Positions 43,250-52,645 of a stretch of DNA of 64,000 bases are shown piece after piece (within the stretch, counting starts at the first letter, position 1; every line of letters begins with the position of its first letter). The stretch comes from Marinomonas sp. TW1 (GTDB lineage: Bacteria > Pseudomonadota > Gammaproteobacteria > Pseudomonadales > Marinomonadaceae): NCBI RefSeq assembly GCF_001625355.1, contig NZ_JSEE01000004.1, positions 1 to 64,000 of the forward strand, written 5' to 3'. The notes beneath the pieces were generated by a model. That model was not told where the DNA came from, made no database searches, and worked only from the letters and a program-made list of their open reading frames with translations. The translations under genes were made by a program, and so were the position numbers.

Positions 43250-44346
43250 AAATTTTGTATGGTGTTCAAGGCACAGGTAATGGCCATATTACTCGCGCTC
43301 GGGCCATGGCCGCAGAAATGAATGCGGCTGGTATTCAAGTTGATTTCGTGTTTTCTGGACGCCCAGAAGCAGAGTATTTTGACATGGAAGTGTTCGGTCA
43401 TTATCGAACCTTTCAAGGGTTAAGCTTTGTTGCTCGTAATGGCAAACTGGATTTATATGCAACCTTTCATAAAGCGAATTTTTATAAACTATATCGTGAT
43501 ATTCAAACGATAGACACTCGCGGTTATGATCTGGTTATTACCGATTATGAACCCATTGTTGCGTGGGCCGCTAAACGTCAGGGCGTGCCTTGTGTCGGCT
43601 TTGGGCATCAGTATGCGTTTAAATACGATATTCCACGTTACAAGAAAAATTGGTTAGCGCAATGGATTATGTCCAATTTTGCGCCGGCGGCAACGCAGCT
43701 TGGGGCCCATTGGCATCATTTTGGTCATGATATTTTACCGCCTTTGATCCATAACCATGATGCACCTAATAATCCTCAATCGAATCAAGTCTTGGTGTAT
43801 TTACCGTTTGAGAACAGTGAAGCGGTGTTAGATTGGCTGGAAGCGGTCCCCGAGTATCATTTTAGACTGCATTGCAAAGACATTGAGCCGGGTGTGTATG
43901 GCAATGTTGAGGTGTTTCCTTTCAGTCGAGATCAATTCCAGAAGAACCTGAGTGAGTGTGAATCGGTATTGTGTAATGCGGGGTTTGAGTTGAATTCGGA
44001 AGCGCTACATTTGGGACGCCGTATTTTAGCCAAGCCAATGCAAGGGCAAATTGAGCAGCACTCTAATGCCATTGCATTAGAGTATTTGGACATTGCTAAA
44101 ACGTGTCAGGAATTGAACCCAGAGGTCATTCGAGATTGGCTTGAAACCAGTCGAGTGGTTCAGATCAGTTACCCAAATGTCGCACAGGCGGTAGTCAGTT
44201 GGTTGCAAACCAATGACGATTCCAGTTTATCGGATTTGTGTGACCATTTATGGCAACAGGTTCCTGATCTTAAAAACAGGAATTTCAAAGATAATGCATC
44301 GGCTAAAGCGCTAAAAGCTCATCCAATGAAACGTGCGACAATATAA
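43246..44346 (+). CDS. MJ1255/VC2487-type glycosyltransferase
   Basis: A 366-residue GT-B type glycosyltransferase. N-terminal ILYGVQGTGNGHITRARAMA is the acceptor-side glycine loop shared with MurG-like enzymes. The donor-side region has SECESVLCNAGFELNSEALHLGRR (about residues 245-268) with the NAGFEL-SEAL signature, and KPMQGQIEQHSNA. Start 43246 comes from the ATGA overlap with the PAP2 stop. The family is known mainly by genome context; close pairing with a PAP2 phosphatase suggests a lipid acceptor. A hairpin overlaps the stop. Confidence 0.82.
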   Translation: MKILYGVQGTGNGHITRARAMAAEMNAAGIQVDFVFSGRPEAEYFDMEVFGHYRTFQGLSFVARNGKLDLYATFHKANFYKLYRDIQTIDTRGYDLVITDYEPIVAWAAKRQGVPCVGFGHQYAFKYDIPRYKKNWLAQWIMSNFAPAATQLGAHWHHFGHDILPPLIHNHDAPNNPQSNQVLVYLPFENSEAVLDWLEAVPEYHFRLHCKDIEPGVYGNVEVFPFSRDQFQKNLSECESVLCNAGFELNSEALHLGRRILAKPMQGQIEQHSNAIALEYLDIAKTCQELNPEVIRDWLETSRVVQISYPNVAQAVVSWLQTNDDSSLSDLCDHLWQQVPDLKNRNFKDNASAKALKAHPMKRATI

Positions 44347-44358
44347 ATTGTCGCACGT
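44331..44358. terminator. Bidirectional hairpin between glycosyltransferase and DLH genes
   Basis: A 12-bp perfect stem ACGTGCGACAAT-ATAA-ATTGTCGCACGT, sitting over the glycosyltransferase stop. There is only a weak T tract. Confidence 0.6.
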
Positions 44359-44368
44359 ATTTCGCTCA

Positions 44369-45283
44369 TTAGGTGGCTAAAGTAGCCTTAAAGAAGTCTA
44401 GGGTTCTTTGCCAAGCTAATTCGGCATTTTTCTCTTGATAGCGCGCCGTTGAGTCGTTATGAAAACCATGATTGGCCTTTTCATAAGTGAAGGCGGTATA
44501 GGTTACTTGATTGCTCTTTAGCGCATTTTCATAAGCAGGCCAAGTGGCATTAACTCGTTTGTCGAGTTCAGCAAAATGAAGCTGAAGTGGTGCTTTGATT
44601 TGATCAATATTGCCTTTAGCTGGCGTACCGTAATAAGGCGCTCCGGCATCGATAATATCAGGCAGATTGGCGGCCAAGGAGTTGGTTAAATAGCCACCAA
44701 AACAGAAGCCAACCATACCCACTTTTCCGTTGCTCAGCTCATGACTTTTTAGTAAGCGTGCGGCCTCCATGAAGTCGCCCTCAATTTTCTCTCCATCAAG
44801 GGTTTTCTGCATGGCACGACCTTCATCATCATTGCCTGGGTATCCTCCAAGAGGGAATAAGGCGTCTGGGGCAAAGGCAATGAATCCGGCTTTGGCCAAA
44901 CGTCTAGCCACATCTTTGATGTAAGGATTCAACCCTCGGTTTTCATGAGCAACCAGTACCGCTGGTGCTTTGTTACTTGTACTGATACCTTTTGGTAGCA
45001 CCAAATAACCTCGGCCAGTGCCATGACCACTAGGGCTTTCAAACTCCAAATAAGATGCCGTGAGGTCGGGGTCGTTAAAGGATACTTGTTCCGCTAAGGC
45101 GTAATTTGGAGTGAGCGATGTGGCGATGACAGATAAAGATAAGCCAGTGACGCCAAGTGTCCCTAGTCTTGATAAGAAAGTGCGTCGGTCAATGTCGCCA
45201 TGAGCGTATTCGTCATACCAGTCGAACGCTTCTTGGGGAATAGATGAGACGTGTGAGGTGGTTTTTTCAGCTGCTTGATTCAT
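44369..45283 (-). CDS. Dienelactone hydrolase family protein, Tat-exported
   Basis: A 304-residue alpha/beta hydrolase. The Tat signal contains DRRTFLSRLGTLG (about residues 32-44) and a hydrophobic run ending YALA. Catalytic Cys is in VGFCFGGYLT, Asp in AELDKRVNA and His in KANHGFHND. The N-terminal ~30 residues before the twin Arg (PQEAFDWYDEYAHGDID) are typical of exported DLH-like enzymes. Substrate unknown. AAGGAAT precedes the ATG. Confidence 0.85.
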   Translation of the reverse strand: MNQAAEKTTSHVSSIPQEAFDWYDEYAHGDIDRRTFLSRLGTLGVTGLSLSVIATSLTPNYALAEQVSFNDPDLTASYLEFESPSGHGTGRGYLVLPKGISTSNKAPAVLVAHENRGLNPYIKDVARRLAKAGFIAFAPDALFPLGGYPGNDDEGRAMQKTLDGEKIEGDFMEAARLLKSHELSNGKVGMVGFCFGGYLTNSLAANLPDIIDAGAPYYGTPAKGNIDQIKAPLQLHFAELDKRVNATWPAYENALKSNQVTYTAFTYEKANHGFHNDSTARYQEKNAELAWQRTLDFFKATLAT

Positions 45284-45632
45284 TACAATTCCTTCTCTTC
45301 AGTCGAGTGAATGCTAAAAAAGATGCGAATAAGCCTCGTCATGCCAGCAGGTTTGTTCGTAGCTTTCTTAGGTAACGGTTTGTTCAGTCATTAAAACGCC
45401 TATCTTTGAGTCGCTATGAACAGGATAGTTCAATTTTTATTCAAGAGCTCTTTAGGGATTTGCCAATATTGATCTGAATTTGGTTTACACTCGTATAATG
45501 AGTCTCGATGTTTAAGTGTGCGTCCTGAAGTCGTGTCGAACCGGAAACTTAATCTGTTGTTTCCTGTTCAGGCTTGTTACCTGCTTAAAAGCTTGTCATT
45601 CTTGCAGAAACGTTAAAAAGGATAGGATGTAA
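45284..45632. other. Intergenic region upstream of folM
   Basis: No gene. A perfect TATAAT (45494-45499) without a well spaced -35, and a small hairpin GGAAAC/GTTTCC (about 45543-45565) in the likely leader. Nothing resembles a known riboswitch. Confidence 0.45.
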
Positions 45633-46355
45633 ATGATGCGAAAATCGCCCATCATTATTACAGGAGGTGGCCAGCGACTTGGGTTAGCCTGTGCTCAAGC
45701 GTTACACCAGCAAGGTTATCAGGTGATTATTACGTACCGCCGGCACCGCGAAGAAATTAATGCTATAGAGGCGTCTGGGATTCAATGTTTGCAGGCTGAC
45801 TTTTCAACATCAGACGGTGTTGAGGCTTTTATTGAGAAAGTAATGGATGATTACGATGCTCTTGGAGGCATCATTCATAATGCCTCCGAATGGGAAGCGG
45901 AGAAAAACTGCTCAGATACGACGTTATTGATGGAAAAAATGTGGCAAGTTCACGTATTTGCACCTTATCGTATAAATCTGGCCTTCGAAGGATTATTATG
46001 TGCAGGTTTTAAAGACGATGGGGTCGCCGACATCATTCACATGACGGATTATGTCGCCGAAAAGGGCAGTGATAAACACATCGCTTATGCCGCCAGTAAA
46101 GCCGGTTTGGCAAACTTAACTTGCTCTTTTGCTAAACGTTATTCACCTCATATTAAGGTGAATGCCATTGCCCCATCATTATTGATGTTTAATGACAGTG
46201 ATGACGATGACTACCGACAGAAAGCGTTAAATAAGTCACTGTTACAAAAGGAGCCGGGAGAGCAGGAAGGCGTACTCGCAGTTAAGTATGTATTAGAAAG
46301 CGGCTACTTGACAGGTCGGACCTTGTCTCTGGATGGAGGCAGACATTTGGTGTAG
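45633..46355 (+). CDS. folM: Dihydromonapterin reductase (SDR family)
   Basis: A 240-residue short-chain dehydrogenase. It has the cofactor loop TGGGQRLGLACAQAL, HNASEW at the NNAG position, and a YAASKAGL active-site Tyr-Lys (about residue 150). The C-terminal TGRTLSLDGGRHLV is FolM-like. FolM reduces dihydromonapterin to tetrahydromonapterin, and dihydrofolate weakly, with NADPH. folE follows 68 bases later, so this is a pterin synthesis operon. Two ATGs in tandem lie after AAGGATAGGA. Confidence 0.85.
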   Translation: MMRKSPIIITGGGQRLGLACAQALHQQGYQVIITYRRHREEINAIEASGIQCLQADFSTSDGVEAFIEKVMDDYDALGGIIHNASEWEAEKNCSDTTLLMEKMWQVHVFAPYRINLAFEGLLCAGFKDDGVADIIHMTDYVAEKGSDKHIAYAASKAGLANLTCSFAKRYSPHIKVNAIAPSLLMFNDSDDDDYRQKALNKSLLQKEPGEQEGVLAVKYVLESGYLTGRTLSLDGGRHLV

Positions 46356-46423
46356 CCAAATGGGGACTTCTTTTAGCACAGCCTCCAGTCGAAAGACAGG
46401 AGACAGTAACGTAGGACAAAGAT

Positions 46424-47107
46424 ATGAAAGCTAACATAGCGGAAAACTCGACAGTAAATCATGCTTTTCTTTCAGACGAGGCTAAGCAAGTTCGTGACGC
46501 TTTAATCAAAAGTGGGTTAGAAACCCCGATGATTGATAATGGTTTGACCACGGAAGAAAAGTATCAACGCATCAAAATGGCTTTTGAAGACGTGGTCAAT
46601 ACACTGGGGCTGGATTTAACTGACGACAGTTTGGCTGAGACACCTCATCGTATTGCCAAAATGTACGTTAAAGAGATCTTTTCAGGTTTAGATTACACAC
46701 AATTCCCCAAAATTACTGTCATTGAAAACAAGATGAAAGTTGATGAAATGGTGAAAGTCAGTGACATCAGCTTTACCAGTACTTGCGAACACCATTTTGT
46801 TACCATTGATGGTATGGCGAAGGTCGCTTACTTACCTAAAAACAAGATTATTGGTTTATCGAAAATCAATCGCATTGTGCGTTTTTTCGCCCAGCGCCCA
46901 CAAGTACAAGAGCGTTTAACTCAGCAGATTTTGGTGACTTTGCAAGCCTTGTTGGAAACCGATAACGTGGCCGTGAGCATCAGCGCGGTGCATTACTGTG
47001 TGAAAGCCCGTGGTGTGATGGATGCCAGTTCCTCGACACAAACCACAGCATTAGGCGGTTTATTTAAGCGCAGTGACAAGACTCGTGGTGAATTCTTAGC
47101 TCAGTAA
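46424..47107 (+). CDS. folE: GTP cyclohydrolase I
   Basis: A 227-residue enzyme (E. coli FolE 222). Zinc and active-site motifs are [14 protein letters not shown] (Cys, His, His) and [14 protein letters not shown] with the second Cys and catalytic His. [18 protein letters not shown] is the standard core helix. It makes dihydroneopterin triphosphate from GTP, the first step to folate and monapterin. It is co-transcribed with folM and followed by a terminator. Confidence 0.95.
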   Translation: MKANIAENSTVNHAFLSDEAKQVRDALIKSGLETPMIDNGLTTEEKYQRIKMAFEDVVNTLGLDLTDDSLAETPHRIAKMYVKEIFSGLDYTQFPKITVIENKMKVDEMVKVSDISFTSTCEHHFVTIDGMAKVAYLPKNKIIGLSKINRIVRFFAQRPQVQERLTQQILVTLQALLETDNVAVSISAVHYCVKARGVMDASSSTQTTALGGLFKRSDKTRGEFLAQ

Positions 47108-47128
47108 GCAATGGTCATGAGTGAAACG

Positions 47129-47160
47129 AAAAAGAGCTTCTCAATTGAGCTCTTTTTTTA
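47129..47160 (+). terminator. Terminator of folM-folE operon
   Basis: AAAAAGAGCT / AGCTCTTTTTTT stem-loop with T-run. Confidence 0.8.
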
Positions 47161-47218
47161 TGCCTGAAATTCAGGCAAAGTGTGCCTTTCTATCGACCTA
47201 ATATGAAAGGCTTTTCAC

Positions 47219-47491
47219 ATGAAAAATAAAGAGACTTGGTTCCCAGCCAAAGAGAATGGATTGGGATGGGGAAAGCCGACTACTTGGCAAGGCTGGTTGG
47301 TCTTGTCATTGTACTTGTTTGTTTTATGTTTAATTTCCATTCTCGTTGACCCCAAAGAAGCCTTAATGGCGTGGGCTTTTTGGGTCGCGTGTGACACGTT
47401 CGTTTTGCTCTTGATATGTTATTTAAAAGGCGAATCACCAAGTTGGAAGTGGAAACCAATTGAAAAAGAAAAACGTAAGTGGTTTAAGTAA
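47219..47491 (+). CDS. Small two-helix membrane protein
   Basis: A 90-residue protein with a tryptophan/glycine-rich N-terminus (WFPAKENGLGWGKPTTWQGW), two membrane helices (LVLSLYLFVLCLISILV, AWAFWVACDTFVLLLICYL) and a basic C-terminus. This layout recurs in bacterial hypotheticals with a GWGxPxxWQGW motif. Function unknown. It stands alone. Confidence 0.7.
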   Translation: MKNKETWFPAKENGLGWGKPTTWQGWLVLSLYLFVLCLISILVDPKEALMAWAFWVACDTFVLLLICYLKGESPSWKWKPIEKEKRKWFK

Positions 47492-47569
47492 TGTTAAAGA
47501 TTTTAATTGCGTGTGAATCTTTTAAACTGTCGGAGTAATACCATTACCTGCTTTTAAAAGGATGTTTTC

Positions 47570-48748
47570 ATGCGTACCTCTGGCATTTTACTATTGATTG
47601 CTTACTTGGGCTTTATTAGCCTTGGTTTGCCTGATGCGGCACACGGTATTAATTGGCCCTTTGTCAGAGCGGCGTTTCATGTTCCAACAGGGTGGCTAGG
47701 GCTGGTGATTGCTGGCGGTGGGGTTGGTTATTTAATCTCGAGCTTTTCGGTTGGTTGGCTATTGTCCCGTCTGGGCGTGGGCTGGCTGCTTGTGATGAGT
47801 AGTGGCTTAGTGAGTTTGGGTTTATTCGGCTTCTACCTAAGTGCCAATTTCACGACTTTCGTTTTGTATGCCATGGTAATTGGGTTGGGGTCCGGGGCAA
47901 TTGATGCGGGTCTTAATGCTTATGCCGCAGAGCATTTTTCTACTAAGCATATGAACTGGTTACATGCGGCGTTTGGGGTTGGTGCAACGGCTGGCCCCAT
48001 CATTGTAACCAGTGTATTGCTGCATTTTTCACAGCATTGGCGATTGGCCTATGCGGTGATTGGCAGCATTCTATTACTGATGACCTTGGTTTTTTTCTTT
48101 AGCCGTCATTTATGGCGAAGTGATCAGCATGCGCCGAAAACCGCAACAGAAAACACCAAAGAGGATGATCTCAACATCACTCAATGGCATGCTCTTAAAC
48201 ATCCCCTGGTCCGCTTCCAAATTGCCTTTTTCTTGTTGTATACCGGCGTTGAGGTTGGAGTAGGGCAATGGGCATTTACCCTAATGACTGAGGCGAGAGG
48301 CATTTCCATTGCCAGTGCTGGCGCTTGGGTGGCCGTGTACTGGGGAGCGTTAGCTTTTGGACGAGCTATTTTTGGCTTTCTGGTGGAGAGGTTTTCAGTC
48401 GATCGATTATTGGGCTTATGTTTGGTTGGTTTGGTGCTGGGAGCTTTGTCGTTTACCAGTAGTCTGCATGCTTATTTTAGCTATTTTGGATTGGCATTAA
48501 TGGGCTTTTGTGCGGCACCAATTTTCCCTTGTATGATTTCTCAAACCGCCATTCGTGTTGGAAAAAAAATGGCCACTTATGCAATTGGTTTTCAAATGAG
48601 TGCCGCCGTAACAGGCGCCATGACCTTGCCATTTCTAAGTGGTTTAATTGGTGAGCAGTTTGGTTTGATGTATGTCAGCTTAAGTTTTTTAGTCTATGCC
48701 GTGGCGTTACTAATCTTTTTTATCATCATTATCAAACGAGCGAACTGA
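47570..48748 (+). CDS. MFS transporter (FucP/YfkF-like)
   Basis: A 392-residue carrier with 12 hydrophobic helices. The N-terminal helix has the GLPDAAHGINWP segment. LSRLGVGWLL stands at the usual loop 2-3 motif, and GLGSGAIDAGLNAY in helix 4 is typical of sugar/unknown-substrate MFS members. A variable linker (RSDQHAPKTATENTKEDDL) joins the halves. AAAAGGATG precedes the ATG. Substrate not evident. Convergent with another MFS gene. Confidence 0.85.
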   Translation: MRTSGILLLIAYLGFISLGLPDAAHGINWPFVRAAFHVPTGWLGLVIAGGGVGYLISSFSVGWLLSRLGVGWLLVMSSGLVSLGLFGFYLSANFTTFVLYAMVIGLGSGAIDAGLNAYAAEHFSTKHMNWLHAAFGVGATAGPIIVTSVLLHFSQHWRLAYAVIGSILLLMTLVFFFSRHLWRSDQHAPKTATENTKEDDLNITQWHALKHPLVRFQIAFFLLYTGVEVGVGQWAFTLMTEARGISIASAGAWVAVYWGALAFGRAIFGFLVERFSVDRLLGLCLVGLVLGALSFTSSLHAYFSYFGLALMGFCAAPIFPCMISQTAIRVGKKMATYAIGFQMSAAVTGAMTLPFLSGLIGEQFGLMYVSLSFLVYAVALLIFFIIIIKRAN

Positions 48749-48763
48749 CGTCAGTTGGCTCGT
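48736..48763. terminator. Palindrome between convergent MFS genes
   Basis: ACGAGC-G-AACTGAC/GTCAGTT-G-GCTCGT, a nearly perfect 28-bp palindrome in the 35-bp gap plus the end of the first gene. It could terminate both strands but lacks a strong T tract. Confidence 0.4.
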
Positions 48764-48783
48764 CATTTTCCCAGAAAATCGGC

Positions 48784-50007
48784 TTATTTGGCTTCTTCTT
48801 CCAAGGTATTTCTTTGTACGAGTGAGGGGAATAAATACATCCAGATGCCGACCACGGCAAGCGTGCCGACACCACCCACAATAATGGCTGGAACGACGCC
48901 AAACCATGCGGCGGTGACACCAGATTCAAATTCTCCAAGTTGGTTAGAACTGCCAATAAAGACCGAGTTGGCGGCACTGACTCGTCCTCTCATTTCATCT
49001 GGTGTTTCTAATTGTACTAGCGTTGATCGAATCACTACGCTGATCATATCGGAAGCGCCCAGTAGCACCAGTGCGAACATGGAAAGAATGAGTTGGTCTG
49101 ATAAGCCAAATAAAATGGTCGCCACACCAAACACGGCGACTGCAGTAAACATGATTTTGCCAACACTCTGAGTTAACGGGTGTCTGGCCAAGTAAATGGA
49201 CATGAGTAACGCGCCCAGTGCCGGCGAACAACGCAATAAACCAAGCCCCCATGGTCCAGTTTCTAGTATGTCTTTGGCAACAATCGGTAACAGTGCCGTC
49301 GCGCCGCCTAACAATACGGCGAACATGTCTAAAGAGACGGAGCCTAGAATGACTTTATTCCCTTTAATAAACATCAAGCCGCCGAGTAAGTGTTCTAAGC
49401 TGATAGGCGTCTTATGTTTGACGGTAAAGTTGTAGCGTAAGAAGGACAGGATGACACAGGAAATAAGAAAACAGCTCATGCTGGTGCTGAATAAGGTTGT
49501 TGGCCCTAACAAGTAAATGACGCCGCCGAGAGCAGGACCCGCAATGACGGATATCTCACGGGCAGATGCCATGGCGCTGACGGCGCGGGAAAGTTGCTCA
49601 CTGGGCACTAGGTTTGGCAATATGGCCTGATTAGCGGGCTGTTCAAACGCCCGTGCTGTGCCGAGTAATACCGCACAAACATAAATCGTATTAGCGGACA
49701 CGGTATCGGTAAAATTACCATAAACCAAAATGGCCACGGTGAATGCCATGGTGAGACGTGTAAAGACGCAAATTAGGCGACGATTGTAGCGATCCGCCAC
49801 ATGCCCAACCACTAAGGTTAATAAAAGTTGCGGTAGAAATTGACATAAACCAACGAGTCCGAGGGCTAAGGGACTGTTCGTTAAATCATACATCTGCCAA
49901 CCTATGCCAACGCTCAGCATTTGAAAAGCAAACGAGGACGCTATTTGGCCGATCCAGTAATGCAAGAAATTGCTGTGTTTGAAGAGGGAGGGTAGGTCTT
50001 GGCTCAA
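48784..50007 (-). CDS. MFS exporter (EntS/MFS_3 type)
   Basis: A 407-residue carrier. Its N-terminus (LPSLFKHSNFLHYWIGQIASS, then SVGIGWQMYDLTNSPLALGL) and loop motif GHVADRYNRRL are typical of the MFS_3/enterobactin-exporter-like group, with 12 helices overall. It starts with TTG (50007); no ATG is available in frame and there is no clear ribosome site. The N-terminal match to family members supports this start. Possible substrates include siderophores or drugs, not decidable here. Confidence 0.83.
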   Translation of the reverse strand: MSQDLPSLFKHSNFLHYWIGQIASSFAFQMLSVGIGWQMYDLTNSPLALGLVGLCQFLPQLLLTLVVGHVADRYNRRLICVFTRLTMAFTVAILVYGNFTDTVSANTIYVCAVLLGTARAFEQPANQAILPNLVPSEQLSRAVSAMASAREISVIAGPALGGVIYLLGPTTLFSTSMSCFLISCVILSFLRYNFTVKHKTPISLEHLLGGLMFIKGNKVILGSVSLDMFAVLLGGATALLPIVAKDILETGPWGLGLLRCSPALGALLMSIYLARHPLTQSVGKIMFTAVAVFGVATILFGLSDQLILSMFALVLLGASDMISVVIRSTLVQLETPDEMRGRVSAANSVFIGSSNQLGEFESGVTAAWFGVVPAIIVGGVGTLAVVGIWMYLFPSLVQRNTLEEEAK

Positions 50008-50283
50008 GCTGGCATACTCATTAGATTACTGAGACTCTATTCTAGCCTGCTTTGAGATGGAGTAAATCGTATTTGGTCTTGGATAAAAGTTTAAGAATTG
50101 TGAATTTTTCACCCTTTTGTCTGACTAGGCCCTTTTTATTCAGTGAATCATGAATAATGATGGAGGAATATTAGCAAGCTTGGATGGCTTGTTTTTTAAC
50201 AAGATAAAACAATAGGCACTCCCCCTATGCCCTATTGAGTAAGCCACTCTGGCTTATGGTGTTATAACGTTTAAGGACAGGTC

Positions 50284-51510
50284 TTGATCAATTCAGAAAG
50301 CTATACCTCAATGCATGAGTCTGTATCCCGTTGGTTATTGCTGATTTGCTTAGCGGCAGTGGGTATTGGGCAGTCATTTGTGTTCACTTCCTTACCGCCG
50401 ATTGGTCGTGAAATCGGTTTGGCAGATGTACGGATTAGTACATTAATAACCGCAGGGGCGGCAACGTTCGTGATAGCGGCTTTTTTCTGGGGCAGCATTA
50501 TTAATCGCATTGGACGGGTGCGCTCAGTTATTTTCGGAATGAGCAGCTATGCGGTGACGATTTCGGCGACAGGGTTTGTATTACAAGAAGCGCTAGCGGG
50601 ACACCTTTCTGCCGAGCAGACCTATGTGTTTGTATTTACCTTGCGGATCGTTTTTTCCATGGGCATTGCAGGTATCTTACCGTCCATTCAAACCTTTTTG
50701 ATTGCTCATACAGACATTAAGCACCGTAGTGCCACGATTGCCATGATTGGCGCGGCTTTCAGTATCGGTATGATTTTAGGGCCTGCATTTGCTTCTTTAT
50801 TAAGCAACCTAGGTTTGACGGTCCCATTTTACATTATTGCCTGTCTAGCAGGCTGTGCCGCGATTCTAGTGGCTTGCTTTGTAAAAGATGGCAAACATGT
50901 ACGCCAGCTTGAAAAACCGCCAAAAATTAATTGGTTGAAGCAGCCTGTTATGCCGTTTCTGGGCATGTCGACTCTGGCGATTTTGTCGGTAACTGGCATT
51001 CAGCAGATTATGAGTTTTCTGATTCAAGATCGTTTTCAGCTAGACGTTGCAGAAACTACCCATCAGCTGGGTTTTGTGATGATGACCATGTCTTGTTTTA
51101 GTATCTTGGTGCAGATGATTCTTGTGCCGCGCTTCCGACTTGGTGTGGTCACTCTGATTTCAGCTGGTGTGATATTGGGTGTATCCGCTCAAATAGCCTT
51201 CATTTTCTGGCATTCGATGGTCGGTGTGTTTGTTGCTATGGCTTTTTTTGGTGCCGGTTTTGGCTTTCTGTTCCCTGGTATTGTGACCGCACAAACCTTG
51301 CTGGTAAAAGACGATCAACAAAGTCGGTTGGCCAGTATGAACGCGTCAATGCAAGGGTTAGGCGCGGCTCTCGGGCCTGTGATTATGGCGTCTTTGTATC
51401 AATTAGGGCAATGGGTGCCTTTTATGGCACTTATTTTGGGACTGCTTTTCTTATGTGTGGTATTTACCTATTGCAAAGCCAAGTTTGGTGCGGCCTTTAG
51501 AACTAATTAA
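50284..51510 (+). CDS. MFS transporter (TetA/Bcr-like)
   Basis: A 408-residue carrier with 12 helices. After a short hydrophilic N-terminus comes SRWLLLICLAAVGIGQSFVFTSLPPIGREIGL, loop motif GSIINRIGRVRSVIFG, and the antiporter-type helix 5 segment AFSIGMILGPAFASLL, which suggests an exporter. TTG start at 50284 is used because AAGGACAG lies six bases upstream. ATG 50311 is an alternative. It overlaps the convergent AraC gene by eight bases. Confidence 0.83.
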   Translation: MINSESYTSMHESVSRWLLLICLAAVGIGQSFVFTSLPPIGREIGLADVRISTLITAGAATFVIAAFFWGSIINRIGRVRSVIFGMSSYAVTISATGFVLQEALAGHLSAEQTYVFVFTLRIVFSMGIAGILPSIQTFLIAHTDIKHRSATIAMIGAAFSIGMILGPAFASLLSNLGLTVPFYIIACLAGCAAILVACFVKDGKHVRQLEKPPKINWLKQPVMPFLGMSTLAILSVTGIQQIMSFLIQDRFQLDVAETTHQLGFVMMTMSCFSILVQMILVPRFRLGVVTLISAGVILGVSAQIAFIFWHSMVGVFVAMAFFGAGFGFLFPGIVTAQTLLVKDDQQSRLASMNASMQGLGAALGPVIMASLYQLGQWVPFMALILGLLFLCVVFTYCKAKFGAAFRTN

Positions 51511-52426
51511 TCAATTTAGCCTGAGCCACTTGGCGCGGTGTGACACCAAAATGTTGGTGAAAACGTCGACTGAAATGGCTTAGGCTCAAATACCCTAATT
51601 CATAACTGACTTGGGTGACAGAACCATTTTCCTTTAGTCGTTGGTAGGCTTTACTCATTCTTCTTTGATGCTGGTATTCCAATGGCGTACAACCAAGTTG
51701 GCGTTTGAAACAATCATAAAAACGGCTGCGACTCATGCAGGCCATTTTAGCCAGTTGGCAGGTATCCAGAGGCAGTGACAAATTGTTTTCGATCCAATGA
51801 ATGACATGAGTTATACCATTTGTGTCAGGGGCATTGTGTGTAAATTGCAATAATGCTTCGCGACCATGGTGGCGTAAGATGCGAGTAATGAGCTCACTGA
51901 CACCAAAATCCACTAGCAAATCTCGATCAGGGTCATTTTGTACATAGTCACTCGCGAGACGGTCTAACACTTGCTGAGTGGCTTGGGTGTGGATGGTATG
52001 TAAATGCTGGTTGGGATCAATCGGTTGACTGGAAGGCAATGACGCGTGCATCACATCATTCATCCGATCGCATATTTGCGCCACTTTTTCTTTTGAAATT
52101 GCGATGGTTAGACAGGTCGTAGGCTTAGTCAGTTCTGCTTCTGGGAAGTCGATGAAGACTTCTTCATCTGGTGCGAGAATGAAAGATTCATGTGGTAGAA
52201 AAGGGATGTTGTCTTGATCCTTGGTATGCATGACTTTCGCGCCCGTCACCATACCACAATAGAGTAAACTATCTGCTTTTAAGCTAACTCGATTGGCTTG
52301 CTCATAAGTATCGTAGATACTCAATTCCGAGTGAGGACCAGCAAAACAAACTCGATTCTCTACCAACTGAACTGGCGAACGTTTTCGCGCCAGAAGGGCT
52401 TTTGTCGATAAGGTTGAAACACTCAT
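51503..52426 (-). CDS. AraC family transcriptional regulator
   Basis: A 307-residue regulator. The N-terminal ~200 residues form a ligand domain without a clear fold signature. The C-terminal double helix-turn-helix has LAKMACMSRSRFYDCFKRQLG, then QVSYELGYLSLSHFSRRFHQHFG and TPRQ. Start 52426 follows AGAGGTG, rejecting a GTG two codons upstream. It is divergent from the aldehyde dehydrogenase gene and probably activates it. Confidence 0.85.
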   Translation of the reverse strand: MSVSTLSTKALLARKRSPVQLVENRVCFAGPHSELSIYDTYEQANRVSLKADSLLYCGMVTGAKVMHTKDQDNIPFLPHESFILAPDEEVFIDFPEAELTKPTTCLTIAISKEKVAQICDRMNDVMHASLPSSQPIDPNQHLHTIHTQATQQVLDRLASDYVQNDPDRDLLVDFGVSELITRILRHHGREALLQFTHNAPDTNGITHVIHWIENNLSLPLDTCQLAKMACMSRSRFYDCFKRQLGCTPLEYQHQRRMSKAYQRLKENGSVTQVSYELGYLSLSHFSRRFHQHFGVTPRQVAQAKLIN

Positions 52427-52645
52427 AATCACACCTCTTGTTAAACTTTTTATGTTGGCGTGTTGCGCTTTACGTTGTTCATCATCGCTCGAGCGGAGCT
52501 AGGGGTCAATCCTAAAAATGTGAATAGATTTGGATCATGAGACAAATATCATGGACTGACAGGCAAGTTTTCTCTTCCGTTTGTTTCTACAGTTAGTTGT
52601 TAGTCAAAAACAACAAGAACAGAAACTAAAACGGAGATAGAAAGT

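Noticed and set aside
45540-45632. Riboswitch in the folM leader
   Set aside because: Only a 6-bp hairpin is visible; no known pterin or folate aptamer pattern was recognised.
48755-49435. Plus-strand frames opposite the MFS_3 gene
   Set aside because: The minus-strand frame gives a full 12-helix carrier; the plus frames are low-complexity shadows.
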